Below, piece by piece: positions 27,938 to 36,441 of a DNA stretch of 64,000 nt. The first letter of the stretch is position 1. Every line of letters starts with the position of its first letter. The notes beneath the pieces were generated by a model. That model did no database searches. It saw only the letters and a program-made list of their open reading frames with translations, and had not been told where the DNA came from. Source of the stretch: Algoriphagus ornithinivorans (lineage in GTDB: Bacteria > Bacteroidota > Bacteroidia > Cytophagales > Cyclobacteriaceae); assembly GCF_900115305.1 (NCBI RefSeq), contig NZ_FOVW01000001.1:186001-250000 (forward strand). The letters run 5' to 3'. A program made the translations under genes and the position numbers.

Positions 27938-29227
27938 TTATTTAATCAATTTGAGAATATCCTGACCAATATCCTTACGGTGGTAGGCCTTATTCCATTT
28001 GATTTGATTAACGGCGGCATAAGAGTTTTTTAGAGCCGTTTCCAAATCTTTTCCTCTCCCAGTCACAGCTAATACTCTTCCACCTTGATTTACTAATTTG
28101 CCTTCTGAGTTGCTGGAAGTTCCCGCATGAAAAATCGTAGCCCCTTCAACTGAAGTAGGAAGAGAAATTTCAAATCCTTTTTCGTAAGAACCCGGATATC
28201 CTCCGCTTACCATCACAACGGTTGTAGCATAATCAGGAGAAATAGAAAGCTCATAATCCTTCAGGTTACCCGTTCCAATGGCCCAAAGTAACTCAAGAAA
28301 ATCGCTTTCAATTCGTGGTAAAACCGCTTCGGTCTCTGGATCACCCATCCGCACATTGTATTCAATCACATATGGATTTCCATTATTATTCATCAAGCCA
28401 ATGAATAAAAACCCTTTGTAAGGAATATCTTCTGCTGCAAGACCGGCGACAGTTGGCTGAACGATCAGCTCTTCCACCTTATCCATGAAAGCTTTATCTG
28501 CGAAAACAACAGGAGTAACAGCTCCCATGCCACCGGTATTCAGACCAGTATCACCTTCCCCAATTCTCTTGTAATCTTTTGCCTCAGGTAATATTTTATA
28601 ACTTTTGCCATCCGTGGCAACAAAGACCGAAAGCTCTATTCCTGTCAGGAATTCTTCAATCACTACTTTGGAAGAGGCTTCGCCAAATTTTTGATCCTGA
28701 AGCATTTCCTTCAAAGAAGCCTTAGCATCTTCTAATGTCTCACAAATCAATACACCTTTACCGGCTGCTAGACCATCGGCTTTGATTACGATCGGAAGAC
28801 TTTGCTTTTCTAAATATGCTAAACCTTCTTCCAACTGATGAACGGAAAAGGTTTCATAGGCAGCTGTAGGGATATTATTCCGCTGCATAAAGCGCTTGGA
28901 AAAATCCTTACTACCTTCTAAAGTCGCACCTAATTGGGGAGGTCCGACTACAGGAATTGTTTTGGTCTCATCGAAGGAAAGAAGATAATCTACCAAACCC
29001 TCCACTAAAGGAGCTTCTGGTCCGACTACCACCAAATCAATCTTTTTATCAAGGATAGCAGCCTTAATCGCTTCAAAGTCTGTAACGCCTATGGAAAGGT
29101 TGATTGCTATTTCAGAAGTCCCGGCATTACCCGGTGCAACATAAAGCTGACTGCATTTTGGGCTTTGTACTATTTTCCAAGCAAAGGCATGTTCGCGGCC
29201 TCCGCTACCCAATAGAAGTATATTCAT
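27938..29227 (-). CDS. purD: Phosphoribosylamine-glycine ligase
   Basis: A 429-residue ATP-grasp enzyme for the second purine step (PRA + Gly to GAR). The N terminus NILLLGSGGREHAFAWKI is the family P-loop-like motif. ATP-grasp segments LPIVIKADGLAAGKGVLIC, VVIEEFLTGIELSVF and the metal site VIEYNVRMGDPETEAVLPRI are intact, as is the C-terminal AVTGRGKDLETAL. Full length. It lies 14 bp downstream of recQ on the same strand and 35 bp upstream of ricT, so a recQ-purD-ricT-gldH transcript is possible. Confidence 0.97.
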   Translation of the reverse strand: MNILLLGSGGREHAFAWKIVQSPKCSQLYVAPGNAGTSEIAINLSIGVTDFEAIKAAILDKKIDLVVVGPEAPLVEGLVDYLLSFDETKTIPVVGPPQLGATLEGSKDFSKRFMQRNNIPTAAYETFSVHQLEEGLAYLEKQSLPIVIKADGLAAGKGVLICETLEDAKASLKEMLQDQKFGEASSKVVIEEFLTGIELSVFVATDGKSYKILPEAKDYKRIGEGDTGLNTGGMGAVTPVVFADKAFMDKVEELIVQPTVAGLAAEDIPYKGFLFIGLMNNNGNPYVIEYNVRMGDPETEAVLPRIESDFLELLWAIGTGNLKDYELSISPDYATTVVMVSGGYPGSYEKGFEISLPTSVEGATIFHAGTSSNSEGKLVNQGGRVLAVTGRGKDLETALKNSYAAVNQIKWNKAYHRKDIGQDILKLIK

Positions 29228-29241
29228 TGAATTAATTCAGT

Positions 29242-31422
29242 TTAATTGGCATGCTCTGAGATAAACTTGATTCGATAAACACGGAGTTCGTCTTCTGCAA
29301 AATCCTCATCTTCAAGTTCGTCAAGCGCTGCCTTTATACTATCGTTTTCCGCATTCATAAAGTAATCATGAAGAATATCTTCTCTTTCCTCATCCATGAT
29401 GTGATGAATGTAGTAATCGATATTTAGTTTAGTTCCGCTATAGATGATTTGCTCTATTTCCTGAAGCAACTCACCCATACTCATATTCAAATTTTCTGCG
29501 ATTTCATCCAGATCAATCTTGCGGTCGATTTGCTGGATTATTGAAATCTTCACTTTTGATCTTGTTCCCGAGGATTTGACAACAACATCTGAAGCTGTTT
29601 CGATTTCATTTTCCTCCACATAGGAAGCGATCAATTTCAGAAAAGATGACCCAAATTTAGCCACTTTTCCCATTCCTACCCCGTTGATTTGAGCTAATTC
29701 CTCTCGGGTGGTTGGATAAACCGTTGCCATTTCCTCCAAAGATGGATCTTGGAAAATCACATAGGGAGGGAGGTTTTTCTGTCGGGCTACTTTTTTTCGC
29801 TCGGCTTTAAGTAACTCAAAAAGTTTTTCATCATAAGCTACTCCACCTGAGGAAACCTCAACCTCCGGTTGTTCATTTTCCAGCTCTTTTTCGAAATCGT
29901 GATCGTTATGCAGCTGTACTGAGTAAGGCTCATTCAGAAATTCCTGGCCTTTTTTGGTCAGTTTCAGAACACCGTAATTCTCGATGTCTTTCTCCAAGAG
30001 ATTCATGACCAAAGCCTGTCGGAAAACAGATGTCCAAAGCTTTTCTGTTTGGTCTTGTCCTTTTGCAAAGACTTCTAATTTGTCGTGCTTATAGCTTGTG
30101 ACGTAATCTGTTTTTTCGCCTATCAGGACCTTTACCAAGTGCTCCAAACCAAATCGCTGATTGGTAAGCTTGGTAGTTTGTAAGGCCAGGGTGAGAAAAT
30201 CCATTCCCTCGAAAGTTTCTCTAACGCGCTTACAGTTATCGCAGAAACCACAGTCTTCCTCCATGGTTTCTCCAAAGTAGTTGAGGATAAATTTTCTGCG
30301 ACAAACTCCCGTTTCTGCATAGGCTGCCATTTCCTGAAGTAGGACTTTGGCATTTTCTCTTTCTGTAACGGCTTTATCTTTATTGAACTTATCCAGTTTC
30401 AGGATGTCCTCATATCGGTAAAACATGAGACAATGGCCTTCCAAACCATCTCTACCTGCACGGCCGGTTTCCTGATAATATCCCTCAAGAGACTTCGGTA
30501 CATCGTAGTGGATGACATATCGCACGTCCGGTTTATCAATCCCCATTCCGAAAGCGATGGTTGCTACAATCACATCCAGTTCCTCATTGAGGAAATCATC
30601 TTGGTTTTTGATTCTAACGGAAGAGTCCAAGCCTGCGTGATAAGGAGCAGCGTTGATTTGATTTACTTTGAGAAGATCAGCTATTTCCTCCACCTTTTTT
30701 CGGCTAAGGCAATAGATGATACCTGATTTCCCCTTGTGGGATTTGATAAACTTGATTAGTTGTTTTTTGGACTCATTCTTTACTTTTGGCCTAACCTCAT
30801 AAAATAGGTTGGTCCGGTTGAATGAGGACTTAAACAAATCCGCCTCTTCCATCTGTAAATTTCGCTGAATGTCCTGCTGAACTTTAGGCGTAGCAGTGGC
30901 AGTCAATGCGATAATTGGCAGATTGGGAGCAATCTGAGCGACAATAGATTTGATTTTTCTGTATTCCGGGCGGAAATCATGTCCCCACTCAGAAATACAA
31001 TGCGCCTCATCTATTGCTACAAAACTCAGGTGAGCTTCCTTCAAAAAGGCTATGTTCTCTTCTTTGGTCAGTGACTCAGGGGCCACGTAAAGAAGTTTAG
31101 TATTTTTCTTTAATACTTCGGACTTAACCCGATTAGACTCAGACTTACTGAGCGTTGAGTTCAGAAAATAGGCATTGATTCCAATTGCATTCAATTGGTC
31201 AACCTGATTTTTCATCAAGGCAATCAGAGGAGAAATGACTATCGCGGTTCCTTCCTTCACCACAGCCGGTAATTGGTAGCACAGCGATTTGCCGGCTCCG
31301 GTTGGCATGATGACAAAAGTATTACGCTGCTTGAGCAGGTTGTCAACTATGAGTTCCTGATTCCCTCGAAAATGACTGAATCCGAATATGTGCTTAAGAT
31401 CTGCTTTTACTTTTTCTTCCAC
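29242..31422 (-). CDS. recQ: ATP-dependent DNA helicase RecQ
   Basis: A 726-residue helicase counted from the GTG at 31420-31422 (VEEKVKADLKHIFGFSHFRG). A GTG at 31507-31509 gives 29 more residues with no family match, and a plus-strand -7 box for the divergent gene falls in that extension. The helicase core has motif 0 FRGNQE, Walker A MPTGAGKSLCYQ, DEAH-type AIDEAHCISEWGHDFRPEY and YYQETGRAGRDG. Zn-binding RecQ-Ct (CRRKFILNYFGE with CGFCDNC), winged helix and HRDC domain (YDEKLFELLKAERKKVARQ) follow. A further acidic tail of about 100 residues is typical of Bacteroidota RecQ. Acts in recombinational repair. Confidence 0.94.
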   Translation of the reverse strand: MEEKVKADLKHIFGFSHFRGNQELIVDNLLKQRNTFVIMPTGAGKSLCYQLPAVVKEGTAIVISPLIALMKNQVDQLNAIGINAYFLNSTLSKSESNRVKSEVLKKNTKLLYVAPESLTKEENIAFLKEAHLSFVAIDEAHCISEWGHDFRPEYRKIKSIVAQIAPNLPIIALTATATPKVQQDIQRNLQMEEADLFKSSFNRTNLFYEVRPKVKNESKKQLIKFIKSHKGKSGIIYCLSRKKVEEIADLLKVNQINAAPYHAGLDSSVRIKNQDDFLNEELDVIVATIAFGMGIDKPDVRYVIHYDVPKSLEGYYQETGRAGRDGLEGHCLMFYRYEDILKLDKFNKDKAVTERENAKVLLQEMAAYAETGVCRRKFILNYFGETMEEDCGFCDNCKRVRETFEGMDFLTLALQTTKLTNQRFGLEHLVKVLIGEKTDYVTSYKHDKLEVFAKGQDQTEKLWTSVFRQALVMNLLEKDIENYGVLKLTKKGQEFLNEPYSVQLHNDHDFEKELENEQPEVEVSSGGVAYDEKLFELLKAERKKVARQKNLPPYVIFQDPSLEEMATVYPTTREELAQINGVGMGKVAKFGSSFLKLIASYVEENEIETASDVVVKSSGTRSKVKISIIQQIDRKIDLDEIAENLNMSMGELLQEIEQIIYSGTKLNIDYYIHHIMDEEREDILHDYFMNAENDSIKAALDELEDEDFAEDELRVYRIKFISEHAN

Positions 31423-31480
31423 TTGAACAGGGGCTTTAAGGGTACGTAAAGCTGTAAACAGGAATGATTTATTACTTTTA

Positions 31481-31488
31481 TACCTTTG
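31481..31488 (+). promoter_or_regulatory. -7 promoter element of the KpsF-family gene
   Basis: TACCTTTG matches TAnnTTTG exactly, 30 bp upstream of the TTG start at 31518. It lies in the region between the two divergent genes recQ and the sugar isomerase. Confidence 0.55.
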
Positions 31489-31517
31489 TACAAAATTAGT
31501 GATTAACACAGGTAAAA

Positions 31518-32486
31518 TTGAATTTAGCTAAAAATATTAAAAATACAGCGGCTAGGGTCCTGCAAAATGAATCAGAGGCTATTCTTAGGCTTATTGATTA
31601 TTTAGACGGGGATTTTGAGGCCTGTGTGGAAAGGATTCTGACAGGAAAAGGTCGCGTTGTCATTACTGGAATTGGTAAAAGCGCCATTATCGCCAATAAA
31701 ATTGTAGCAACCTTAAATTCCACCGGAACTCCCGCAGTTTTCATGCATGCAGCAGATGCTATTCATGGGGATTTGGGCATGGTGCTGGAAGAAGATGTAG
31801 TCATCTGTATTTCCAAGAGTGGTAATACTTCAGAGATCAAAGTTTTGGTCCCCTTGTTGAAAAAGCTCGGCTCAGTGTTGGTCGCTTTGGTTAGCAATCC
31901 CAATAGTTATTTGGCAGATCATGCTGATTATGTGCTGAATGCTTCCATAGGAGAGGAGGCTTGCCCGCATAATCTTGCGCCTACTACAAGTACTACCGCT
32001 CATCTAGCTTTGGGAGATGCATTGGCCGTTTGTCTTTTGGAAGCCAGAGGATTTAGTTCAGATGATTTTGCAAAATATCATCCGGGAGGTTCCTTGGGTA
32101 AGCAGCTTTACCTGAGAGTTGATGACCTGCTTAGCTCGGAGCAGATTCCTAAAGTAAAAGAAGATGCTGGCCTTGCAGAAGTCATTGTAGAAATTTCTGG
32201 GAAAAGATTGGGAGCCACCGCTGTAACAGACGAGAATGATCAACTTTTAGGGATTATTACCGATGGAGATTTGAGAAGGATGCTTCAAAAAACACTGGAT
32301 ATCCAAAATCTTCAGGCAAAAGATATTATGACTCGAAATCCAAAGACTATTTCAAAGGATGAATACGCCATTCGTGCCTTGAATATGATGCGTAATCATA
32401 ATATTACTCAATTAGTGGCCATGGATGGGGAAAAAATCGCAGGATTTATCCATATTCATGAATTAATGAAAGAAGGTATAGTTTAA
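31518..32486 (+). CDS. kdsD: D-arabinose-5-phosphate isomerase (KpsF/GutQ/KdsD family)
   Basis: A 322-residue enzyme making arabinose-5-P from ribulose-5-P, the first step to KDO for lipopolysaccharide. SIS domain (about 35-170: GKGRVVITGIGKSAIIANKI, NSTGTPAVFMHAADAIHGDL, ICISKSGNTSEIKVLVPLL), then AKYHPGGSLGKQL and two CBS domains (about 195-320). No ATG exists near the N terminus and an in-frame TGA lies 18 bp upstream, so the only usable start is the TTG at 31518. The following mannose-1-P guanylyltransferase is 7 bp away, forming a surface-sugar operon. Confidence 0.92.
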   Translation: MNLAKNIKNTAARVLQNESEAILRLIDYLDGDFEACVERILTGKGRVVITGIGKSAIIANKIVATLNSTGTPAVFMHAADAIHGDLGMVLEEDVVICISKSGNTSEIKVLVPLLKKLGSVLVALVSNPNSYLADHADYVLNASIGEEACPHNLAPTTSTTAHLALGDALAVCLLEARGFSSDDFAKYHPGGSLGKQLYLRVDDLLSSEQIPKVKEDAGLAEVIVEISGKRLGATAVTDENDQLLGIITDGDLRRMLQKTLDIQNLQAKDIMTRNPKTISKDEYAIRALNMMRNHNITQLVAMDGEKIAGFIHIHELMKEGIV

Positions 32487-32493
32487 CGAATTA

Positions 32494-33570
32494 ATGCAGG
32501 AAAAACCCTACATCATCATCATGGCGGGGGGAATTGGCACCCGCTTTTGGCCTCATAGTAGAAGAAAGAGGCCGAAGCAATTTTTGGATATTCTCGGGAC
32601 TGGAAGGTCACTTCTTCAAATGACCTATGATAGATTTTTGGAAGTTGCGGACAAGGATCGATTCTTCGTGATTACCTATAAAAAGTACGTCAACCTGGTA
32701 AAAGAGCAGTTGCCGGAATTGGAAGATCATCAAATCCTAAGTGAGCCAAATAGAAAAAATACGGCTACCTGCATCGCTTATGCATGCTACAAAGTAAACT
32801 CTATAGATCCAGGAGCCAGTATGATTGTTACCCCGGCTGATCATTTGATTTTGCAGGAGGGAAAATTCGTTAAAACCATTCAGAAAGCCTTAAAAGAAGC
32901 GACTATTGAAGGAAGGCTTATTACAGTAGGAATTAAGCCTAATAGACCTGAAACCGGATATGGATATATCCAATATCTGGAATCCAAAAACTCTGAAGAG
33001 GCCCTGAAGGTCAAAACCTTTACGGAAAAACCTAATAGCAAACTGGCAAAGACATTTATAGAAAGTGGAGATTTTGTCTGGAACTCCGGAATTTTTGTCT
33101 GGAAATGCAGCAGTCTACTGAGTTCATTTCAAAAGCATATGCCTGACGTGGCAGAAATTTTTGACGAAGGCAAAGAGTTCTTCGGCAAGGATGCAGAACT
33201 TGATTTTGTGAGTAAGGCATATTTACAGGTGAAAAATATTTCCATTGATTATGGCCTGATGGAAAAATCCAGCGATGTCTACGTGATTTTGGGCGATTTC
33301 GGATGGTCTGATCTTGGGTCTTGGTACAGCCTACATGAGTTGAGAGAAAAGGATGAGCACAACAATGTGGTGGAGGCCAATGCTATGTTGTATGACACTG
33401 AAAACAGCTTTATCAAAGTGGACAGTGAAAAATTGGTTGTAGTGGAAGGACTCAAAAATTACCTAATCAATGAAACAGAGAATGTTCTTTTGATTTGTCC
33501 TTTGGATGGGGAAAAGAAGTTTAGGGACTTTGTTTCCAATGCCCGGAAAAAAGGAGAGGACTTCATTTGA
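32494..33570 (+). CDS. manC: Mannose-1-phosphate guanylyltransferase
   Basis: A 358-residue GT-A-fold nucleotidyltransferase making GDP-mannose. The N-terminal signature IIMAGGIGTRFWPHSR with KRPKQFLDI is the pyrophosphorylase loop. Other family motifs are EPNRKNTATCIAYAC, VTPADHLI, GYGYIQYLE, FTEKPNSKLAKTF, FVWNSGIFVWK and FGWSDLGSWYSLHEL. There is no C-terminal phosphomannose isomerase domain, so it is the short ManC form. The stop codon TGA is part of the terminator stem that follows. GDP-mannose would feed surface polysaccharide or protein glycosylation. Confidence 0.93.
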   Translation: MQEKPYIIIMAGGIGTRFWPHSRRKRPKQFLDILGTGRSLLQMTYDRFLEVADKDRFFVITYKKYVNLVKEQLPELEDHQILSEPNRKNTATCIAYACYKVNSIDPGASMIVTPADHLILQEGKFVKTIQKALKEATIEGRLITVGIKPNRPETGYGYIQYLESKNSEEALKVKTFTEKPNSKLAKTFIESGDFVWNSGIFVWKCSSLLSSFQKHMPDVAEIFDEGKEFFGKDAELDFVSKAYLQVKNISIDYGLMEKSSDVYVILGDFGWSDLGSWYSLHELREKDEHNNVVEANAMLYDTENSFIKVDSEKLVVVEGLKNYLINETENVLLICPLDGEKKFRDFVSNARKKGEDFI

Positions 33571-33584
33571 AGTCCTCTTTTTTT
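33556..33584. terminator. Terminator that contains the manC stop codon
   Basis: GAGGACTTCA-TT-TGAAGTCCTC is a perfect 10-bp stem followed by seven Ts. The TGA at 33568-33570 is the first triplet of the second arm, so the last codons of manC form the first arm. The convergent rlmB ends at 33583. Confidence 0.88.
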
Positions 33585-34359
33585 ATGCTTTTCTCTGTCT
33601 TATTGCCTCGTATATCGCTACACCGGCAGAAACTGAGACATTTAAACTTTCAATGTTTCCTGCCATAGGGATTTTGACTTTGTCATCTACGATTCCGAAA
33701 ATTTCCTGAGAGATTCCATCTTCCTCTGAACCCATTACCATAGCAACAGGACTTGAAAAATCTGCCTCATACATGGATTTTTCAGTCTTTTCAGTGATGG
33801 CGATGAGACTTAAGCCCATTTTTTGTAAATCCCTGCAAGTGTAAAATAGATTTCTTACTCTCACCACGGGAAGGAAGTTTAAAGCTCCGGCTGAAGTCTT
33901 GATGGCATCTGAGTTGATCTGAGCACTTCCCTTTTCAGGGATAACTATTGCATCTACTCCCGCACATTCTGCTGTTCTGGCGATGGCTCCGAAGTTTCTC
34001 ACATCAGTGATATGATCCAAGACCAAAATCAAGGGAGACTTTCCAACTGCATAACAATTATCAATCACATGGTCCAAAGAAGCATAAGCGATGGCCGATG
34101 TTTGTGCTATGACTCCCTGATGATTTTTACGGGTGATGCGGTTCAATTTAGCTTCAGGAACCCTCACCACAGGTAGGCCTGAGCCTTTGCATAGCTGAAG
34201 TAATTCCTTGATCAGGTCATTGTTCAGTTCCTTCTGAACCAATACCTTATCTAGTTCTTTGCCAGCATGGATAGCTTCCATGACTGCACGTGTTCCAAAA
34301 ATAAAATCTTTGTCTTGAGCTCCTTTTTCTATTAGAAAGCCATCTTTCCGCTTCTCCAT
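33583..34359 (-). CDS. rlmB: 23S rRNA (guanosine-2'-O)-methyltransferase RlmB-like
   Basis: A 258-residue SpoU/TrmH-family methyltransferase, probably modifying G2251 of 23S rRNA with SAM. The N-terminal substrate-binding domain starts FIFGTRAVMEAIHAGKELDKV. The SPOUT knot shows motif 1 NFGAIARTAECAGVDAIVIP, motif 2 MVMGSEEDGIS and motif 3 KIPMAGNIESLNVSVSAGVA. Complete. Its start overlaps the 3' end of the GWxTD gene by 28 bp, suggesting co-transcription. Confidence 0.93.
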   Translation of the reverse strand: MEKRKDGFLIEKGAQDKDFIFGTRAVMEAIHAGKELDKVLVQKELNNDLIKELLQLCKGSGLPVVRVPEAKLNRITRKNHQGVIAQTSAIAYASLDHVIDNCYAVGKSPLILVLDHITDVRNFGAIARTAECAGVDAIVIPEKGSAQINSDAIKTSAGALNFLPVVRVRNLFYTCRDLQKMGLSLIAITEKTEKSMYEADFSSPVAMVMGSEEDGISQEIFGIVDDKVKIPMAGNIESLNVSVSAGVAIYEAIRQRKA

Positions 34360-35567
34360 TGGGATATGTTTTTAAACCAGATCGGCTGATAGGCCCTGGA
34401 TCGGTTTAAGGTGTAATAATGTGGGTTGAGAATATTTTTTACGCGGGCAAAGGTAAATCTAATTTTCGAACTCTCGTCCAATCCTTGATAGCTCCATACT
34501 TCACGGTCTAGATAAAAGTTGACTTCTTGCGGTGGACCCATGACGATATACACCATCCCTTTGTCTGTTTTCCAACCTTCTTTGAAGTCTGTGAACAAAA
34601 TATTAGCAAACTCAACTTGTCTAAAATACTCCCGAATGAGTTCTTTGGCGATCTCTGGATTTCTGGTCAAATTCAACCAATATTGATCCAACGCTCTTTT
34701 TTTATCCTCCGCTATCAATAGAGATTCATGCTCCCTTCTAGTAGAAATATATGTCACCATGTCCACCATTTCATCCCAATCTTTCACTTTAGGATAAGCA
34801 TCATGGGTGGTTCGGATCAAAAGGCCAGTGGACTTACTCGTATCCTGCTGGAAAAAGAAATATCCCTTTTCATCAAGTTCATGAGGAACATTGGAAAGAA
34901 AATCCCCTTTGTCTTTGACTTCTAATTCCCTTGGAACCGGTGCCGGTTTGGTTTCCATGGGTGGATAAGGTATTTCAAAATCCATAGGATAAAAGAAACT
35001 ATGGATGCTAGGCCCTGCTAAGCTTTTAAATAGCAGCGCTTCACCAGCGGGTAAGTAGTTTTGATCAAAAGGAACTCCATTGGCATAGTATGCACCAAAA
35101 CTGGGGTGATCAAATACAAATGGACTTTTGAGATCTATATGATAATTATATTCATCTCCCTGACGGGTGTCTAAGGCAGTGAAAAGCAAAATGGCCTGTT
35201 CTTGACTCTCAGGAATCTGGATTTCTTTCTCAAATACCCAATGCCTGTCGGTGTCATATTTCAAATCTTCAGCAATGAGAATATTTACTTCCTCAGGTTT
35301 GATTGCTGTTTGGTAGCCATCAGCCAAGGCATATGAAAAGCTGTAAGTATTAAAGTTGGGTTGATCTTCAATTTTCTCCACTATCATCTGAGCCAAAAAA
35401 GTGGAGGAACTCTTTTTTTGAGGGATGATTTTCAAAGCCAACCTTGAATATCTGGAATATCGAAGGGCTTGATTATAATCGGCTAATCTTTTCTGGGAAA
35501 ATGAGGGAAGCGCACATAGAAATGCCAGTGCGAAAAAAATTGAAAGTTGAATGGTCTTTTGCTTCAT
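34332..35567 (-). CDS. GWxTD domain-containing exported protein
   Basis: A 411-residue protein with a Sec signal (about 1-24, LCALPSFSQ). A beta-rich middle resembles a C2-like or adhesion fold. The C-terminal GWxTD domain (about 295-411) has DQYWLNLTRNPEIAKELIREY, FKEGWKTDKGMVYIVMGPP and DREVWSYQG. The GWxTD domain is widespread in Bacteroidota and some delta-proteobacteria; its function is unknown. It is translated into rlmB with a 28-bp overlap. The methyltransferase gene diverges from its 5' end. Confidence 0.85.
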   Translation of the reverse strand: MKQKTIQLSIFFALAFLCALPSFSQKRLADYNQALRYSRYSRLALKIIPQKKSSSTFLAQMIVEKIEDQPNFNTYSFSYALADGYQTAIKPEEVNILIAEDLKYDTDRHWVFEKEIQIPESQEQAILLFTALDTRQGDEYNYHIDLKSPFVFDHPSFGAYYANGVPFDQNYLPAGEALLFKSLAGPSIHSFFYPMDFEIPYPPMETKPAPVPRELEVKDKGDFLSNVPHELDEKGYFFFQQDTSKSTGLLIRTTHDAYPKVKDWDEMVDMVTYISTRREHESLLIAEDKKRALDQYWLNLTRNPEIAKELIREYFRQVEFANILFTDFKEGWKTDKGMVYIVMGPPQEVNFYLDREVWSYQGLDESSKIRFTFARVKNILNPHYYTLNRSRAYQPIWFKNISQWRSGKMAF

Positions 35568-35599
35568 TGGGTGTTATCTCTGGTTTTAAAAATTAACCT

Positions 35600-35607
35600 T
35601 ACTTTTG
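35600..35607 (+). promoter_or_regulatory. -7 promoter element of the methyltransferase gene
   Basis: TACTTTTG matches TAnnTTTG and lies 20 bp before the ATG at 35628. It supports that start over an upstream in-frame ATG at 35547 that overlaps the divergent gene. Confidence 0.6.
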
Positions 35608-35627
35608 CCAAAATAGTAAAATTTTAC

Positions 35628-36404
35628 ATGGCTACCTATACAACGGAAATCGCCTCGGACAAGTTGGTTAGCGATAATCCTATTCACCAACGATTATTGA
35701 AGGCATACATTGCAGCAAAACCCTGGATCAGTGGAAATCTCTTAGAAATAGGCTGTGGAGAGGGCAGAGGAGTTGAAACTTTATTGCCCATGGCTGACAG
35801 TTATGTTGGCTTGGATAAGATAGGTGAAGTGATCGCAGACTTGCAAAAGAAATTTCCCGGAGTTGATTTTAGGCAGGCAGTTATTCCCCCTTTTGAAGGA
35901 TTTGAGGATGAGTCTTTTGATACAATTGTAAGCTTTCAGGTGATAGAGCATATCCAGAATGACCGGTTGTTTTTACAGGAAATTTACCGAATGCTAAAGT
36001 CTGGAGGTAAAGCCATAATTTCAACTCCTAATAATACCCATACACTTTCCAGAAATCCATGGCATATCAGAGAATATGTTCCTCAGCAACTCATTGATTT
36101 AAGTGCTGGAATATTTGACAAAGTGGAGGCAAAAGGAATTGGTGGCAATGAGAAAGTTTGGACCTATCATGAAGCCAACCGTCAATCTGTACAGAAAATC
36201 ATGCGTTTTGATATTTTTGATCTCCAATACAAATTACCTACATGGATACTTCGAATGCCTTATGAAATCCTCAATAGGATGAATCGCAATAAATTGCATC
36301 AACAACAAGGTGATTCAGTAGTGCAAATCACCCATAAGGATTATCCTCTGGTGGATGATCCTAAAAAAGGGTTGGATCTCTTCTATATTCTGTGGAAAAA
36401 ATAA
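35628..36404 (+). CDS. Class I SAM-dependent methyltransferase
   Basis: A 258-residue cytosolic methyltransferase starting MATYTTEIASDKLVSDN. Motif I is LLEIGCGEGRGVETLLP, motif II contains YVGLDKIGEV, motif IV is FDTIVSFQVIEHIQND and motif V is RMLKSGGKAIISTPN. The UbiE/Methyltransf_11 fold with VIEHI and the STPN segment is typical of enzymes acting on lipid- or sugar-linked substrates. The C-terminal 90 residues may form a specificity subdomain. Single gene with its own promoter and terminator; substrate unknown. Confidence 0.88.
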   Translation: MATYTTEIASDKLVSDNPIHQRLLKAYIAAKPWISGNLLEIGCGEGRGVETLLPMADSYVGLDKIGEVIADLQKKFPGVDFRQAVIPPFEGFEDESFDTIVSFQVIEHIQNDRLFLQEIYRMLKSGGKAIISTPNNTHTLSRNPWHIREYVPQQLIDLSAGIFDKVEAKGIGGNEKVWTYHEANRQSVQKIMRFDIFDLQYKLPTWILRMPYEILNRMNRNKLHQQQGDSVVQITHKDYPLVDDPKKGLDLFYILWKK

Positions 36405-36440
36405 AAATGGCCGGGATCTTTAAAATACCCGGCCATTTTT
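36403..36440. terminator. Bidirectional terminator
   Basis: AAAAATGGCCGGG (36403-36415) pairs perfectly with CCCGGCCATTTTT (36428-36440) over 13 bp. It serves the convergent methyltransferase (+) and DUF2723 (-) genes, whose stop codons lie at its edges. Confidence 0.9.
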
Positions 36441-36441
36441 T

